Source: Micromonospora sonchi (lineage in GTDB: Bacteria; Actinomycetota; Actinomycetes; Mycobacteriales; Micromonosporaceae). From it: a stretch of DNA of 64,000 bases. Shown here piece by piece: positions 8,841-16,877 of this stretch (the first letter of the stretch is position 1; each line of letters begins with the position of its first letter). The notes beneath the pieces were generated by a model. That model was not told the DNA's origin. It was given only the letters and a program-made list of their open reading frames with translations, and made no database searches. A program made the translations under genes and the position numbers. The DNA lies in assembly GCF_014646235.1 (NCBI RefSeq), contig NZ_BMNB01000005.1, positions 1 to 64,000 on the forward strand. Direction: 5' to 3'.

Positions 8841-9578
8841 ATGCGTGACGCCGGTCTCCGCCTGCCTCGCAATGATCCGCGCCAGTACGACGAACTGGCC
8901 GGCGAATGGTGGCAGCCGGACGGCGCCTTCGCCATGCTGCACTGGCTGGCCCAGGCCCGGGCGGCCCTGGTGCCTCCGGCGGCGCGGCCCGGTGCGCTGC
9001 TGGTCGATCTGGGCTGTGGTGCGGGACTGCTCGCCCCGCACCTGGCCGGCAAGGGCTACCGGCACGTGGGGGTGGACCTGACCCGGTCGGCGCTGGCCCA
9101 GGCGGTCGCGCACGGCGTGACCGCGGTCAACGGTGACGCCGTCGCGGTGCCGTTGATTGACGGCTGTGCCGACGTGGTGGCCGCCGGTGAGCTGCTGGAA
9201 CACGTCCCGGACTGGCGTGCCGCGGTGGCCGAGGCGTGCCGGTTGCTGCGCCCCGGTGGTCTGCTGGTGGTGGACACCCTCAATGACACCGCACTGAGCC
9301 GGCTGGTTGCCGTCCGGATCGCCGAGCGGCTACCCACCGTGCCACGCGGCATCCATGATCCACGGTTGTTCGTGGACGACCGCGAGCTGGTTGTCGAATG
9401 CGCCCGACACGGGGTGGACCTGCGCGTCCGTGGCGTCCGACCCGGCGTACCCGGGCTGCTGCGCTGGCTGTTCCGCCAGACCCGTGCCGCGCGGGCACCC
9501 GTCGGCCGGGCACCGCGCATCGTGCCGACGCGATCGACCGCCGTGCTCTATCAGGGTCGGGGGGTACGCGGCGGATAG
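8841..9578 (+). CDS. SAM-dependent class I methyltransferase (UbiG-like)
   Basis: 245 aa. The Rossmann SAM site VDLGCGAG is at residues 55-62, followed by an acidic strand end (GVDLT) and the ELLEHVPDW segment typical of UbiG/MenG-like O- or C-methyltransferases. It starts the plus-strand run methyltransferase-acyl-CoA dehydrogenase-type III PKS and faces the UbiA gene, so methylation of a polyketide or prenylated phenol is a reasonable guess. The ATG at 8841 has no strong ribosome site. The substrate is not visible from sequence. Confidence 0.85.
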   Translation: MRDAGLRLPRNDPRQYDELAGEWWQPDGAFAMLHWLAQARAALVPPAARPGALLVDLGCGAGLLAPHLAGKGYRHVGVDLTRSALAQAVAHGVTAVNGDAVAVPLIDGCADVVAAGELLEHVPDWRAAVAEACRLLRPGGLLVVDTLNDTALSRLVAVRIAERLPTVPRGIHDPRLFVDDRELVVECARHGVDLRVRGVRPGVPGLLRWLFRQTRAARAPVGRAPRIVPTRSTAVLYQGRGVRGG

Positions 9579-9623
9579 CGCCTACGGGTGGGGGTATGGG
9601 AGATGGGCGACGAGGGGATTCGG

Positions 9624-10814
9624 ATGAGCGAGCACAACCGACGGATCGTGAGCCGGCCCGCGCCGGAGGCCGCCCGGAGGCTGGCACCCCGGCTGGCGGC
9701 CCGGGCCGCCGAGCACGACCGGGAGGGCTCGTTCCCGGCGGAGGACTTCACCGATCTGCGCGACGCCGGGCTGTTCGGGCTGATGGTCCCCGCCGAACTG
9801 GGCGGTGCCGGCGCCAGCTTCTCCGAGTACGCGACTGTCGCCACCGAGCTGGCCCGGGGCAACGGTGCGACCGCGCTGGTGTTCAACATGCACGCCTCGG
9901 TCACCGGCGCGCTCGGCGCGGTCACCGAGGAGTTGGCCGAGGCGCTCGGCGTACCGGACGAGGCCCTGGCCGCCCGCGACCGGCTGCTGCGGGCGGCGGC
10001 CGATGGCGCCTGGTACGCCGTCGCGATGAGTGAGCGCGCCGCCGGTGCTCGGTTGTCTCAGCTCGCCACGGTCTACCAGCCGGTCGAGGGCGGCTGGCGG
10101 ATCAAGGGCAGCAAGACCTTCTGCTCCGGCGCCGGCCACGCCGACGGCTACCTGGTGGCCGCCCGCAGCGTCGACGACCCGTCGGTGGTCTCGCAGTTTC
10201 TGGTCCCGGCCGGCGACGGCCTCACCGTCGAACCGACCTGGGACTCGCTCGGCATGCGGGCCACCGCCTCGCACGACCTGCACCTGGACGTCACGGTGCC
10301 GGCCGACCGGCTGCTCGGCGGGGTGGAGGGTCTGGCCCTGGTGGTCGCCCAGCTCATGCCGCACTGGCTGGTGGCCAGTTACGCCGCCGTCTACGTCGGG
10401 GTCGCCCGGGCCTCGATCGACGCGGCGGCGGAGCACCTGAACGCGCGTAACCTCGCCGCGCTGCCGGCGGTGCGCGCCCGGCTCGGCCGGGCCGACGCCG
10501 CGGTGGCGGCGGCGCAGTTGGTGGTGGCGGAGGCGGCCCGCCGGGTGGACGAGGCTCCGGGCGACGCGGACACCAACCGGTGGGTGTGGCGGGCCAAGCT
10601 GTTGGCCGGCACCACCGCCGCGGACGTGGCCGCGTCCATGCTGGAGGCCGCGGGCACCTCCGCCACCCGGCGCGGTCATCCGCTCGAACGCCTCTACCGG
10701 GACGCCCGGTGCGGGTCGCTGCATCCGGCAACCTCCGACGTCTGCGCCGACTGGCTTGGGGTCGCCGCGCTCGGTGGCGACCCGGACCGCGACACATCGG
10801 CCCCTCGTTGGTGA
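9624..10814 (+). CDS. Acyl-CoA dehydrogenase family flavoprotein
   Basis: 396 aa with the three-domain ACAD layout: an N-terminal helical domain (FGLMVPAELGGAG), a middle beta domain (SERAAGARLSQLATVYQ...GSKTFCSGAGHADGYLVAA) and a C-terminal helical bundle. The usual catalytic Glu is not obvious. The variant looks more like the acyl-CoA dehydrogenase/hydroxylase types (DszC/HsaA-like) found in secondary metabolism. I chose the ATG at 9624 because GAGGGG lies six bases upstream; ATGs at 9588 and 9603 lack this. It sits 45 bases after the methyltransferase and before the type III PKS. Confidence 0.85.
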   Translation: MSEHNRRIVSRPAPEAARRLAPRLAARAAEHDREGSFPAEDFTDLRDAGLFGLMVPAELGGAGASFSEYATVATELARGNGATALVFNMHASVTGALGAVTEELAEALGVPDEALAARDRLLRAAADGAWYAVAMSERAAGARLSQLATVYQPVEGGWRIKGSKTFCSGAGHADGYLVAARSVDDPSVVSQFLVPAGDGLTVEPTWDSLGMRATASHDLHLDVTVPADRLLGGVEGLALVVAQLMPHWLVASYAAVYVGVARASIDAAAEHLNARNLAALPAVRARLGRADAAVAAAQLVVAEAARRVDEAPGDADTNRWVWRAKLLAGTTAADVAASMLEAAGTSATRRGHPLERLYRDARCGSLHPATSDVCADWLGVAALGGDPDRDTSAPRW

Positions 10815-10904
10815 GGGCGAGGAGTGAGCTTGCGAGCCCCGCAGTCGCGAACCGAAGGCGGGATCGGTGAGCGTTGGAAATCGGAGCGAGAGGAAGGTGG
10901 AACC

Positions 10905-11954
10905 GTGTCCGTACCGGTGATCGCGAGCGTGGGCACGGCTCATCCGCCCGGCACCGACCAGCAGGAGCTGTGGGAGAAGTTTTTCTCCCGGCACTACTCC
11001 GGCCCCACTCGGGCTCTCGCCCAGCGGATTTTCGCGAACTCGGGGGTGAGCCGGCGACAGGCGGCGGTGAACCCGTTGCTCGAGGACGTCTCCGACTGGC
11101 CGACCGAGCGGCGGATGCGCCGGTACCAGGTCGAGGCGTTGCCGTTGGGCAAGGAGGCCGTCGGCCGGGCGTTGACCGCGGCGGGCCTGGCCGCCGGTGA
11201 CATCGGGCTCTTCGTCGTCTGCTCCTGTACCGGATACGCGACGCCCGGGCTGGACATTCTGCTCGCCCGGGATCTGGGCATGGCCGCGTCGACCCAGCGG
11301 ATGTTCGTCGGCCACATGGGCTGCTATGCGGCCATGCCGGGGCTGGGCGCGGCGGGTGATTTCGTCACCGCGCGCGGGCGCCCGGCGCTGCTGCTCTGCG
11401 CCGAGCTGACCAGCCTGCATCTCCAGCCGTCCTCGGCCCGGGTGGACACTCAGCAGATCGTCTCCCATGCGCTCTTCTCGGACGCCGCGGTCGCCGCCGC
11501 GGTGGTTCCCGGCGGCCGGGGGTACGCGCTGCGCGAGGTCAGCGCGGTGACCGACACCTCCACCGCCGATCACATGACCTGGGACGTGACCGACACCGGA
11601 TTCCGGATGGGCCTGTCGCCGAAGGTGCCGCAGGTGTTGTCGAACCACGTCCAGAGCCTGGTGCACGACCTGCTGGCCCGGCACGGCACCAGCGCGTCCG
11701 GGGTGGACGGCTGGGCGGTGCACCCCGGCGGCCCCCGCATCCTGAACGTGGTGGAACGTGAGCTGAGCCTGTCGCCGACGGCGCTGGCCACGTCGAGGCA
11801 GACCCTGGATCAGCACGGGAACTGCTCGTCGCCGACGGTGTTGCTGATCCTCGATCGGCTGATCCGGGCCGCGCCGTCGGCTCGTCGGGTGGTGATGCTG
11901 GCCTTCGGCCCGGGGCTGACCCTCTACGCCGCGCTGCTGGAACGCACCGCCTGA
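10905..11954 (+). CDS. Type III polyketide synthase
   Basis: This 349-aa chalcone/stilbene synthase-fold enzyme condenses malonyl-type extender units on an acyl-CoA starter. The catalytic triad is present: Cys140 in VGHMGCYAAMPGL, His273 in WAVHPGGPRI and Asn306 in DQHGNCSSPT. The GTG at 10905 is preceded by a purine-rich GGAAGGTGG. The PKS ends the plus-strand run and shares the locus with UbiA, methyltransferase and acyl-CoA dehydrogenase genes. Possible products are alkylpyrones or alkylresorcinols; the sequence cannot say which. It is not the RppA naphthalene type by any feature I can see, but that was not tested. Confidence 0.93.
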   Translation: MSVPVIASVGTAHPPGTDQQELWEKFFSRHYSGPTRALAQRIFANSGVSRRQAAVNPLLEDVSDWPTERRMRRYQVEALPLGKEAVGRALTAAGLAAGDIGLFVVCSCTGYATPGLDILLARDLGMAASTQRMFVGHMGCYAAMPGLGAAGDFVTARGRPALLLCAELTSLHLQPSSARVDTQQIVSHALFSDAAVAAAVVPGGRGYALREVSAVTDTSTADHMTWDVTDTGFRMGLSPKVPQVLSNHVQSLVHDLLARHGTSASGVDGWAVHPGGPRILNVVERELSLSPTALATSRQTLDQHGNCSSPTVLLILDRLIRAAPSARRVVMLAFGPGLTLYAALLERTA

Positions 11955-11980
11955 CCGTCCGGACGGATATCCTGACTGTC

Positions 11981-12553
11981 ATGGATGTCGATGCGGCGGA
12001 TCGGCTCCGCGGTGTCCTGCTCGCTGGCGCCGGGGTGGTCGTGCTGCTCGTCGGCGGCTGGTGGTGGCGAGCCGAGGCGCCGACGTCGACCCGGGCCGCC
12101 GCCGGGATCGCGGAGGGCGAGTCCGCCGTCGTGCGGGAGCAACCCGACGCAGCCTCCACCGTCCTGGTCGATGCGCGTACCGGTGCGGTGATCCGGCTGC
12201 CCGTCGGGGGCCTTGCCGTCGAATCGGGTCAGGGCGACCCGGGCCGGTCGCAGGAGCGGGCTGGCGTGGCCGAGTGGACCGAGCGCGCGAGGCTGAGTCC
12301 GGGGGATGCGCTCATCCGGCAGGGTCAGCTCGCCGTCGGCGAGTCGCGGTTGCTGCTCTTCAGCTGCACGGGCCCCGGCGAGCTGCTGATCCAGGTCTTC
12401 GGCGGCCGGGCCGCCGATCCGATGACCGTTGGCTGTGCCGGTGCGGTGGCGATGATCGAGATCATCGGGACCGGTGGGTTGGTGCAGGTGTCGCTCTCGC
12501 CCGCGGGAGCGGCGCCGCTCGACGTGCGGGCGCAGCTGATGCCCAACGGGTGA
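11981..12553 (+). CDS. Uncharacterised single-pass membrane protein
   Basis: 190 aa. One transmembrane segment near the N terminus (about residues 11-26, ending in GGWWWR) precedes an extracellular domain with two cysteines (FSCTGPGE and VGCAGAVAM), probably a disulphide. The pattern GESRLLLFSCTGPGELLIQVF suggests a beta-sandwich similar to small actinobacterial surface domains. It starts 27 bases after the type III PKS stop, so co-transcription is possible, but a role in that pathway is not indicated. Function unknown. Confidence 0.6.
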   Translation: MDVDAADRLRGVLLAGAGVVVLLVGGWWWRAEAPTSTRAAAGIAEGESAVVREQPDAASTVLVDARTGAVIRLPVGGLAVESGQGDPGRSQERAGVAEWTERARLSPGDALIRQGQLAVGESRLLLFSCTGPGELLIQVFGGRAADPMTVGCAGAVAMIEIIGTGGLVQVSLSPAGAAPLDVRAQLMPNG

Positions 12554-12623
12554 ACGCCGCCCGAGCAGGCTTGGCGGGACGGGCGGTGGGCGCGGGGGCT
12601 TGCGGCGCGTCTTCTTGCCGGTG

Positions 12624-13301
12624 CTACTCGGCCAGCCGGATCAGCTCGGCGTGGTAATCGGCGACCGAGGCGGCTTCGCGCACCACCAGGACGATCCGGC
12701 CGGTGCGGTCGGCGAGCAGGGCGGTGACGGTGTCCGGTCGAGCCGGCACACGCAGGAAGGCGCGCAGGCCGCCGGTCGGGTCGGCCAGGGTGCGTACCTC
12801 GGTGCCGGCCGGTGCGGCCCGTGGCCTGCCGGTGGCGACGGTGACCACGCTCACGCCGGCGGGCGCCGCCAGCGCGGTCGCGGCGATCAGGTCCGGGCAG
12901 GGGCAGCCGTCCACCAACAGCACCACCGCCGGCAGCAGCCCGCGCAGCGGCACCGGCGACTGCCTGGCGTCGACCAGGTCCAGTGCGGGCAGCGTCCGAC
13001 TGGTCAGCTGTGCCGGGGTCGGCTCGGGACTGCTGCTGACCGGCCCCGGAGATCGGTTGGCCCGGGGCCAGGTGACTGTGAACAGGCCGGCGACGGTCGT
13101 CACCACCGCGATCAACAGCACGAGCACGGGTAGGCCGGGCGAACGCCAGCGGCGGGGCTGGGCCGAGAGCTGGCGGCGCAGTTCGCGACGAACCTGTTCG
13201 GCCTCGTCGGCCAGGGCGGAAGCATCGTCCGGTACGACCACCCGACCCCACTCGGGAGGCAGATCCGGCAGCCCGGGACCGTCGGCGTCAGCCTTACCCA
13301 T
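12624..13301 (-). CDS. Membrane-anchored thioredoxin-fold-like protein, uncharacterised
   Basis: 225 aa. The cytoplasmic N terminus is charged (ADEAEQVRRELRRQL), then comes one transmembrane segment (about 54-74), and a C-terminal domain of about 130 residues. That domain has the order beta-...VVLLVDGCPCPDL...VVTVATG, which recalls a TlpA-like redox fold; however CPCP is not a standard CxxC active site. The ATG at 13301 has AGGGGGT five bases upstream, so it is preferred over more distant starts. The function is unknown. It converges with the preceding membrane-protein gene. Confidence 0.6.
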   Translation of the reverse strand: MGKADADGPGLPDLPPEWGRVVVPDDASALADEAEQVRRELRRQLSAQPRRWRSPGLPVLVLLIAVVTTVAGLFTVTWPRANRSPGPVSSSPEPTPAQLTSRTLPALDLVDARQSPVPLRGLLPAVVLLVDGCPCPDLIAATALAAPAGVSVVTVATGRPRAAPAGTEVRTLADPTGGLRAFLRVPARPDTVTALLADRTGRIVLVVREAASVADYHAELIRLAE

Positions 13302-13720
13302 CACGACCCCCTGGAACCTCGCGGGCGCGGAGAGTGCGCTGCCTCCAGCGTCCCGCACCGCGTCCGGTACCGCTACCGCTACCGCTACCGCTACCGGAGT
13401 GCGGACACCCCGTCGGCAAGGGGCAGGCGGAAGGCCCGCATCGGGCCGAGGACGGCAACGCCGCCCACATTCGGATGGGCGAGATACCATGGAATGGGTG
13501 CGTGGCCTCTGATCGCCTAGCTGATCTCGACTTCTCCGTCAACCGTGCCAGCGGGTCATTCTCGGGTTACGGAGTGTGTTCGAATCATCGGCTTGGCTGT
13601 CTGTCAAGGCGAAGAAATACCTCTCACAGGGCCCCTGAGCTGCGCCAACGGTCAGGACAGTGGTGAGACATCGGTGCCTGAGCGTGTTACCCTAGACACA
13701 GCGAAAGGGGTTTCGAACCT
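13302..13720. other. 419-base intergenic region upstream of carD
   Basis: It holds a hexanucleotide tandem repeat (13368-13397) and the carD promoter region. A TACCCT at 13687-13692 fits a -10 element about 30 bases before the carD start. The open frames across this stretch have no ribosome site and an unlikely composition, so I call no gene here. Confidence 0.5.
13368..13397. repeat. TACCGC hexanucleotide tandem repeat
   Basis: Four perfect TACCGC copies (13368-13391) and a fifth, TACCGG. It lies 67-96 bases upstream of the minus-strand membrane protein's start, in its likely promoter region. Perfect short tandem arrays are prone to slippage. Confidence 0.9.
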
Positions 13721-14206
13721 ATGGTTTTCAGTGTCGGCGAGACCGTTGTTTACCCCCACCACGGGGCCGCACTCATCGAGGCAATCGAGACTCGGGTCAT
13801 CAAGGGCGAGCCCAAGCAGTACCTCGTCCTGAGGGTTGCGCAGGGTGACCTGACGGTCCGGGTGCCGGCCGAGAACGCCGAGATCGTGGGTGTGCGCGAG
13901 GTGGTCGGTGAAGAGGGCCTGGGCAAGGTCTTCGACGTTCTCCGGGCTCCGCACACCGAGGAGCCGACCAACTGGTCACGGCGTTACAAGGCGAATCTGG
14001 AGAAGCTGGCCTCCGGCAACCCGCTGAAGGTGGCCGAGGTCGTCCGCGACCTGTGGCGCCGGGAGCGGGAGCGGGGGCTATCCGCGGGCGAGAAGCGCAT
14101 GCTCGCCAAGGCCCGCGACATTCTCGTCGGCGAGGTCGCGCTGGCTGAGAAGAGCACCAAGGACGAGGCGGAGACGCTGCTCGACAAGGTGCTCACCGAG
14201 GCCTAG
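13721..14206 (+). CDS. carD: CarD-family transcription regulator
   Basis: 161 aa. The N-terminal RNA polymerase-interacting domain starts [20 protein letters not shown] and continues to about residue 60; the C-terminal helical DNA-binding domain includes [13 protein letters not shown] and ..[16 protein letters not shown]. CarD binds the RNAP beta subunit and stabilises open complexes at rRNA and housekeeping promoters; it is essential in mycobacteria. Length and motifs match the family. A GAAAGGGG is 13-18 bases upstream of the ATG. It precedes ispD as in many actinobacteria. Confidence 0.95.
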   Translation: MVFSVGETVVYPHHGAALIEAIETRVIKGEPKQYLVLRVAQGDLTVRVPAENAEIVGVREVVGEEGLGKVFDVLRAPHTEEPTNWSRRYKANLEKLASGNPLKVAEVVRDLWRRERERGLSAGEKRMLAKARDILVGEVALAEKSTKDEAETLLDKVLTEA

Positions 14207-14262
14207 TCCGCACAGCATCGTCGTACCCACTTCGTAGCGAAGAAACCATCGAGGACCGTGAC

Positions 14263-14958
14263 GTGACCGCGCAGCTCAATCCGCGCGGTGACGTCGCGGT
14301 CCTCGTGCCTGCGGCCGGTGCCGGGGTACGCCTCGGCCCAGGCCGACCGAAGGCGCTGCGGCTGCTGGCCGGGGAGCCGCTGCTGGTGCACACGGTCCGT
14401 CGGCTGGCCGCCGCCGACTCGGTGCACACCATCGTGGTGGCCGCACCGGTCGCGGAGGTTTCCGCCGTACGCGACCTGCTTGCCCCGATCGCCCCGGTGA
14501 CCGTGGTGCCCGGCGGGGCGGAACGCCAGGCCTCGGTGGCGGCGGCGCTCGCCGCCGTGCCCCCGGGGCCCGACATCGTCCTCGTGCACGACGCGGCCCG
14601 CGCGCTGACCCCGCCAACGCTGGTGGAGTCGGTGGCCGCCGCGGTCCGGGCGGGCCACGACGCGGTGATCCCCGTGCTGCCGGTCGTCGACACGATCAAG
14701 GAGGTCGACGCGGGCGAGGTGGTGCTCGGCACCGTCGATCGCTCCGCGCTGCGTGCCGTGCAGACCCCGCAGGGTTTCCGCCGGGCGGTGCTCGTCGCCG
14801 CACACGTCGCCGCCGGTGACGCGCTCACCGACGACGCCGGGCTGGTGGAGAAACAGGGCGTACCAGTGTTCTGTGTGCCCGGCTCGGACCACGCCCTGAA
14901 GATCACCCGGCCCTTCGACCTGGCCCTGGCCGAGCAGTTGCTGGCGGGCGGTGGATGA
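14263..14958 (+). CDS. ispD: 2-C-methyl-D-erythritol 4-phosphate cytidylyltransferase
   Basis: The 231-aa enzyme joins CTP and MEP to give CDP-methylerythritol, step three of the non-mevalonate isoprenoid pathway. The CTP-binding loop [17 protein letters not shown] (16-32) has the conserved Lys30, and VHDAAR (108-113) is intact. The GTG at 14263 has no clear ribosome site. ispF follows with an overlap or a short gap, the usual ispDF pairing. The products feed menaquinone, carotenoids and, possibly, the prenyl donor for the UbiA enzyme in this window. Confidence 0.95.
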   Translation: MTAQLNPRGDVAVLVPAAGAGVRLGPGRPKALRLLAGEPLLVHTVRRLAAADSVHTIVVAAPVAEVSAVRDLLAPIAPVTVVPGGAERQASVAAALAAVPPGPDIVLVHDAARALTPPTLVESVAAAVRAGHDAVIPVLPVVDTIKEVDAGEVVLGTVDRSALRAVQTPQGFRRAVLVAAHVAAGDALTDDAGLVEKQGVPVFCVPGSDHALKITRPFDLALAEQLLAGGG

Positions 14959-14974
14959 CGCGTACCCTCGATTC

Positions 14975-15457
14975 ATGATCGTTCCTCGGGTGGCCATCGG
15001 CACGGACGTGCACGCCTTCGAGGCCGGGCGGCCGTGCTGGGTGGCCGGCCTGCACTGGCCTGGCCAGGACGGCCTGGCCGGGCACTCCGACGCCGACGTG
15101 GTCGCCCACGCCGCCTGCAACGCGCTGCTCTCCGCCGCCGGCCTGGGTGACCTCGGCGCCAACTTCGGGGTCGACCGACCCGAGTGGGCCGGGGCGAGCG
15201 GGCTGGCCCTGCTCACCGAGTCCGCGCGCCGGGTGCGCTCCGCCGGCTTCGCCATCGGCAACGTGTCGGTGCAGGTCGTCGGCGTGCGACCCAAGATCGG
15301 TCCGCGTCGCGAGGAGGCCCAGCGGGTGCTTTCGGAGGCGGCCGGCGCGCCGGTCACCGTCTCCGCCGCCACCACCGACGGCCTGGGCTTCACGGGCCGG
15401 GGCGAGGGGCTCGCCGGGGTCGCGGTGGCCCTGGTGTACGAGCGGCCGGGCGCCTAG
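14975..15457 (+). CDS. ispF: 2-C-methyl-D-erythritol 2,4-cyclodiphosphate synthase
   Basis: The 160-aa trimeric zinc enzyme cyclises CDP-ME-2-phosphate in the MEP pathway. The metal ligands are visible in IGTDVHAF (D11, H13) and [11 protein letters not shown] (H45); the [13 protein letters not shown] end is also conserved. I chose the ATG at 14975, 16 bases after the ispD stop, because MIVPRVAIG is the standard family N terminus. A GTG at 14951 would add eight residues and overlap ispD. Confidence 0.95.
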   Translation: MIVPRVAIGTDVHAFEAGRPCWVAGLHWPGQDGLAGHSDADVVAHAACNALLSAAGLGDLGANFGVDRPEWAGASGLALLTESARRVRSAGFAIGNVSVQVVGVRPKIGPRREEAQRVLSEAAGAPVTVSAATTDGLGFTGRGEGLAGVAVALVYERPGA

Positions 15458-15464
15458 GCGCGCG

Positions 15465-16787
15465 ATGTCCGCCGACGTCCCCGCCGACCCGCCCGCCGCC
15501 GACGGCTACCTTCAGCGCGCCATCCTCCTCGCCGAGTTGGGGCGCTACGACGAGGCCGCGATCGAACTGGGTTTCGCGCTCGCCCTCGATCCGACAGCCG
15601 CCGAGGCGCTGATCATGCTCGCGCGCGTGCACCTGGCCGCTGGGCGGCCCACCGAGGCGCTGGCCACCGCCGAGTCCGCTGTCGCCGCCGCGCCGGGGCA
15701 GGTGCCTCCGCTCGTCGTTCGCGGCCTGGCCCTCGGCGACCTGGAACGGTACGCCGAGGCCGCCCGTACCGCGGACGAGATCCTGGCGCTGGGGCCGCAG
15801 GACGCGTACGCCCAGCGCAGCGCGGCGGCGATCCTGGCCGGCTCGCGCAACGGTCAGCCGGCGTTGAACGCGGCCTGGCGCGGGGTGGAGTTGGCTCCCG
15901 AGGAGCCGCAGGCGCACCTGGTGCTCGGCCTGGTCGCGGCCAACATGCAGATGTTTGACCTGGCCGAGCGGGCCTACCGGGAGGCGCTGCGGCTGGACCC
16001 GCGCCTGGCCGAGGCGGTTGACGACGTCGGGGTGCTGCGGTTGGAGCAGCGACGCTGGAGCGCGACGCTGGAGCGACTGGCGGAGGCCGCGGTGACGAGC
16101 CTGCCTCCGACCGACCCGAACGGTCGCGACGCGACGCGGAGCGGGCCGGCCCGCCCGGACGGCGTCCCGGACGACCCGGGTTGGCCGGCCGAGGGCCGCC
16201 GGGAGCCCTCGGGGTGGTCGGCCGAGGGCCATCAGGAGCCCTCGGGTTCGCCGGCCGAGGGGCGACCCGCCGACGAGCACCCTTCCGGTCCCGACCAGGT
16301 CCCGGGTCCCGACCAGGTCCCGGGTCCGGAGCCGTCGGGCGTGGCCGGCCCCGGGGCGGGCCACATCGGTGCCGGGCCGGCCGACGCCGGCCATCCCGCC
16401 GTGGGGCCGGCCACCCACCGCGCCGTGCCGGCCGCACTGCGACAGCTCGTGGTCTGGGGGACCGGCTGGTCGGTGGTCGCCGCCGTGGTGGTCGCCTGCT
16501 CGGCCGCCACCGGTTCCGGATTCTCCCGGTTCGTGGCGGTGCTGGCCGCGATCGGCGGCGGCATCCTGGTCTGGCGGCAGGCGTCCCGGCTGCCCGGCCT
16601 GACCCGGACGGTCCTGCCCGTGCTGCGGCGTACCGACCGCACGCTCGCCCTGGCCGTTTACGCCGCCTGTACGGCACCCGCGCTGATCCTGCTCTACGCC
16701 CTGCTCGGTACCCCGTGGCCGCTGATCCTGGCGATCGGTGTCGGCACCGCCGCCCAGCTCGCGATCATCGGCCGCCCGGTGGCCTGA
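15465..16787 (+). CDS. TPR-repeat membrane protein
   Basis: 440 aa. The first ~215 residues are tetratricopeptide repeats (for example YLQRAILLAELGRYDEAAIELGFALALDPTA in two halves, and AYREALRLDPRLAEAVDD). A long Pro/Gly/Ser/Glu-rich linker (about 225-320) with internal tandem repeats follows. Three to four transmembrane segments form the C-terminal ~110 residues. TPRs mediate protein binding, and here they would be cytoplasmic. The gene starts seven bases after ispF, so it is probably co-transcribed. Partners and function are unknown. Confidence 0.8.
   Translation: MSADVPADPPAADGYLQRAILLAELGRYDEAAIELGFALALDPTAAEALIMLARVHLAAGRPTEALATAESAVAAAPGQVPPLVVRGLALGDLERYAEAARTADEILALGPQDAYAQRSAAAILAGSRNGQPALNAAWRGVELAPEEPQAHLVLGLVAANMQMFDLAERAYREALRLDPRLAEAVDDVGVLRLEQRRWSATLERLAEAAVTSLPPTDPNGRDATRSGPARPDGVPDDPGWPAEGRREPSGWSAEGHQEPSGSPAEGRPADEHPSGPDQVPGPDQVPGPEPSGVAGPGAGHIGAGPADAGHPAVGPATHRAVPAALRQLVVWGTGWSVVAAVVVACSAATGSGFSRFVAVLAAIGGGILVWRQASRLPGLTRTVLPVLRRTDRTLALAVYAACTAPALILLYALLGTPWPLILAIGVGTAAQLAIIGRPVA
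16287..16322. repeat. 18-bp in-frame tandem duplication in TPR protein linker
   Basis: Two perfect 18-bp units encoding GPDQVP twice, inside the low-complexity linker. The size keeps the frame. Similar looser repeats encode the WPAEGR..EPSG segments just upstream, so the linker seems to grow by duplication. Confidence 0.85.
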
Positions 16788-16824
16788 GCCAGGACGCGGC
16801 CCCTGCCCCCGGAGCGCGGTTTGT

Positions 16825-16877
16825 GTTAATAAGGGGCCCCTTTACCTCACGAGGCGTTAATAAGGGGCCCTTCCTTT
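16825..16877 (-). repeat. Stop-proximal two-part GGGGCCCC repeat, copy 1
   Basis: Read on the minus strand it begins at the hmgA stop: GGAAGGGCCCCTTATTAACG, then a CTCGTGAG spacer, then AAAGGGGCCCCTTATTAAC. The two GGGGCCCC cores can pair with each other and are each followed by T/A-rich TTATTAA. It abuts the hmgA stop codon. Four related copies occur in this window. Confidence 0.9.

Noticed and set aside
9582..11816. Long minus-strand open frame across the acyl-CoA dehydrogenase and type III PKS
   Set aside because: Antisense to two well-supported genes; low-complexity Arg/Gly/His composition typical of high-GC antisense frames.
13334..13666. Small plus-strand frame upstream of carD
   Set aside because: Runs through the TACCGC array; no ribosome site and unusual residue composition.
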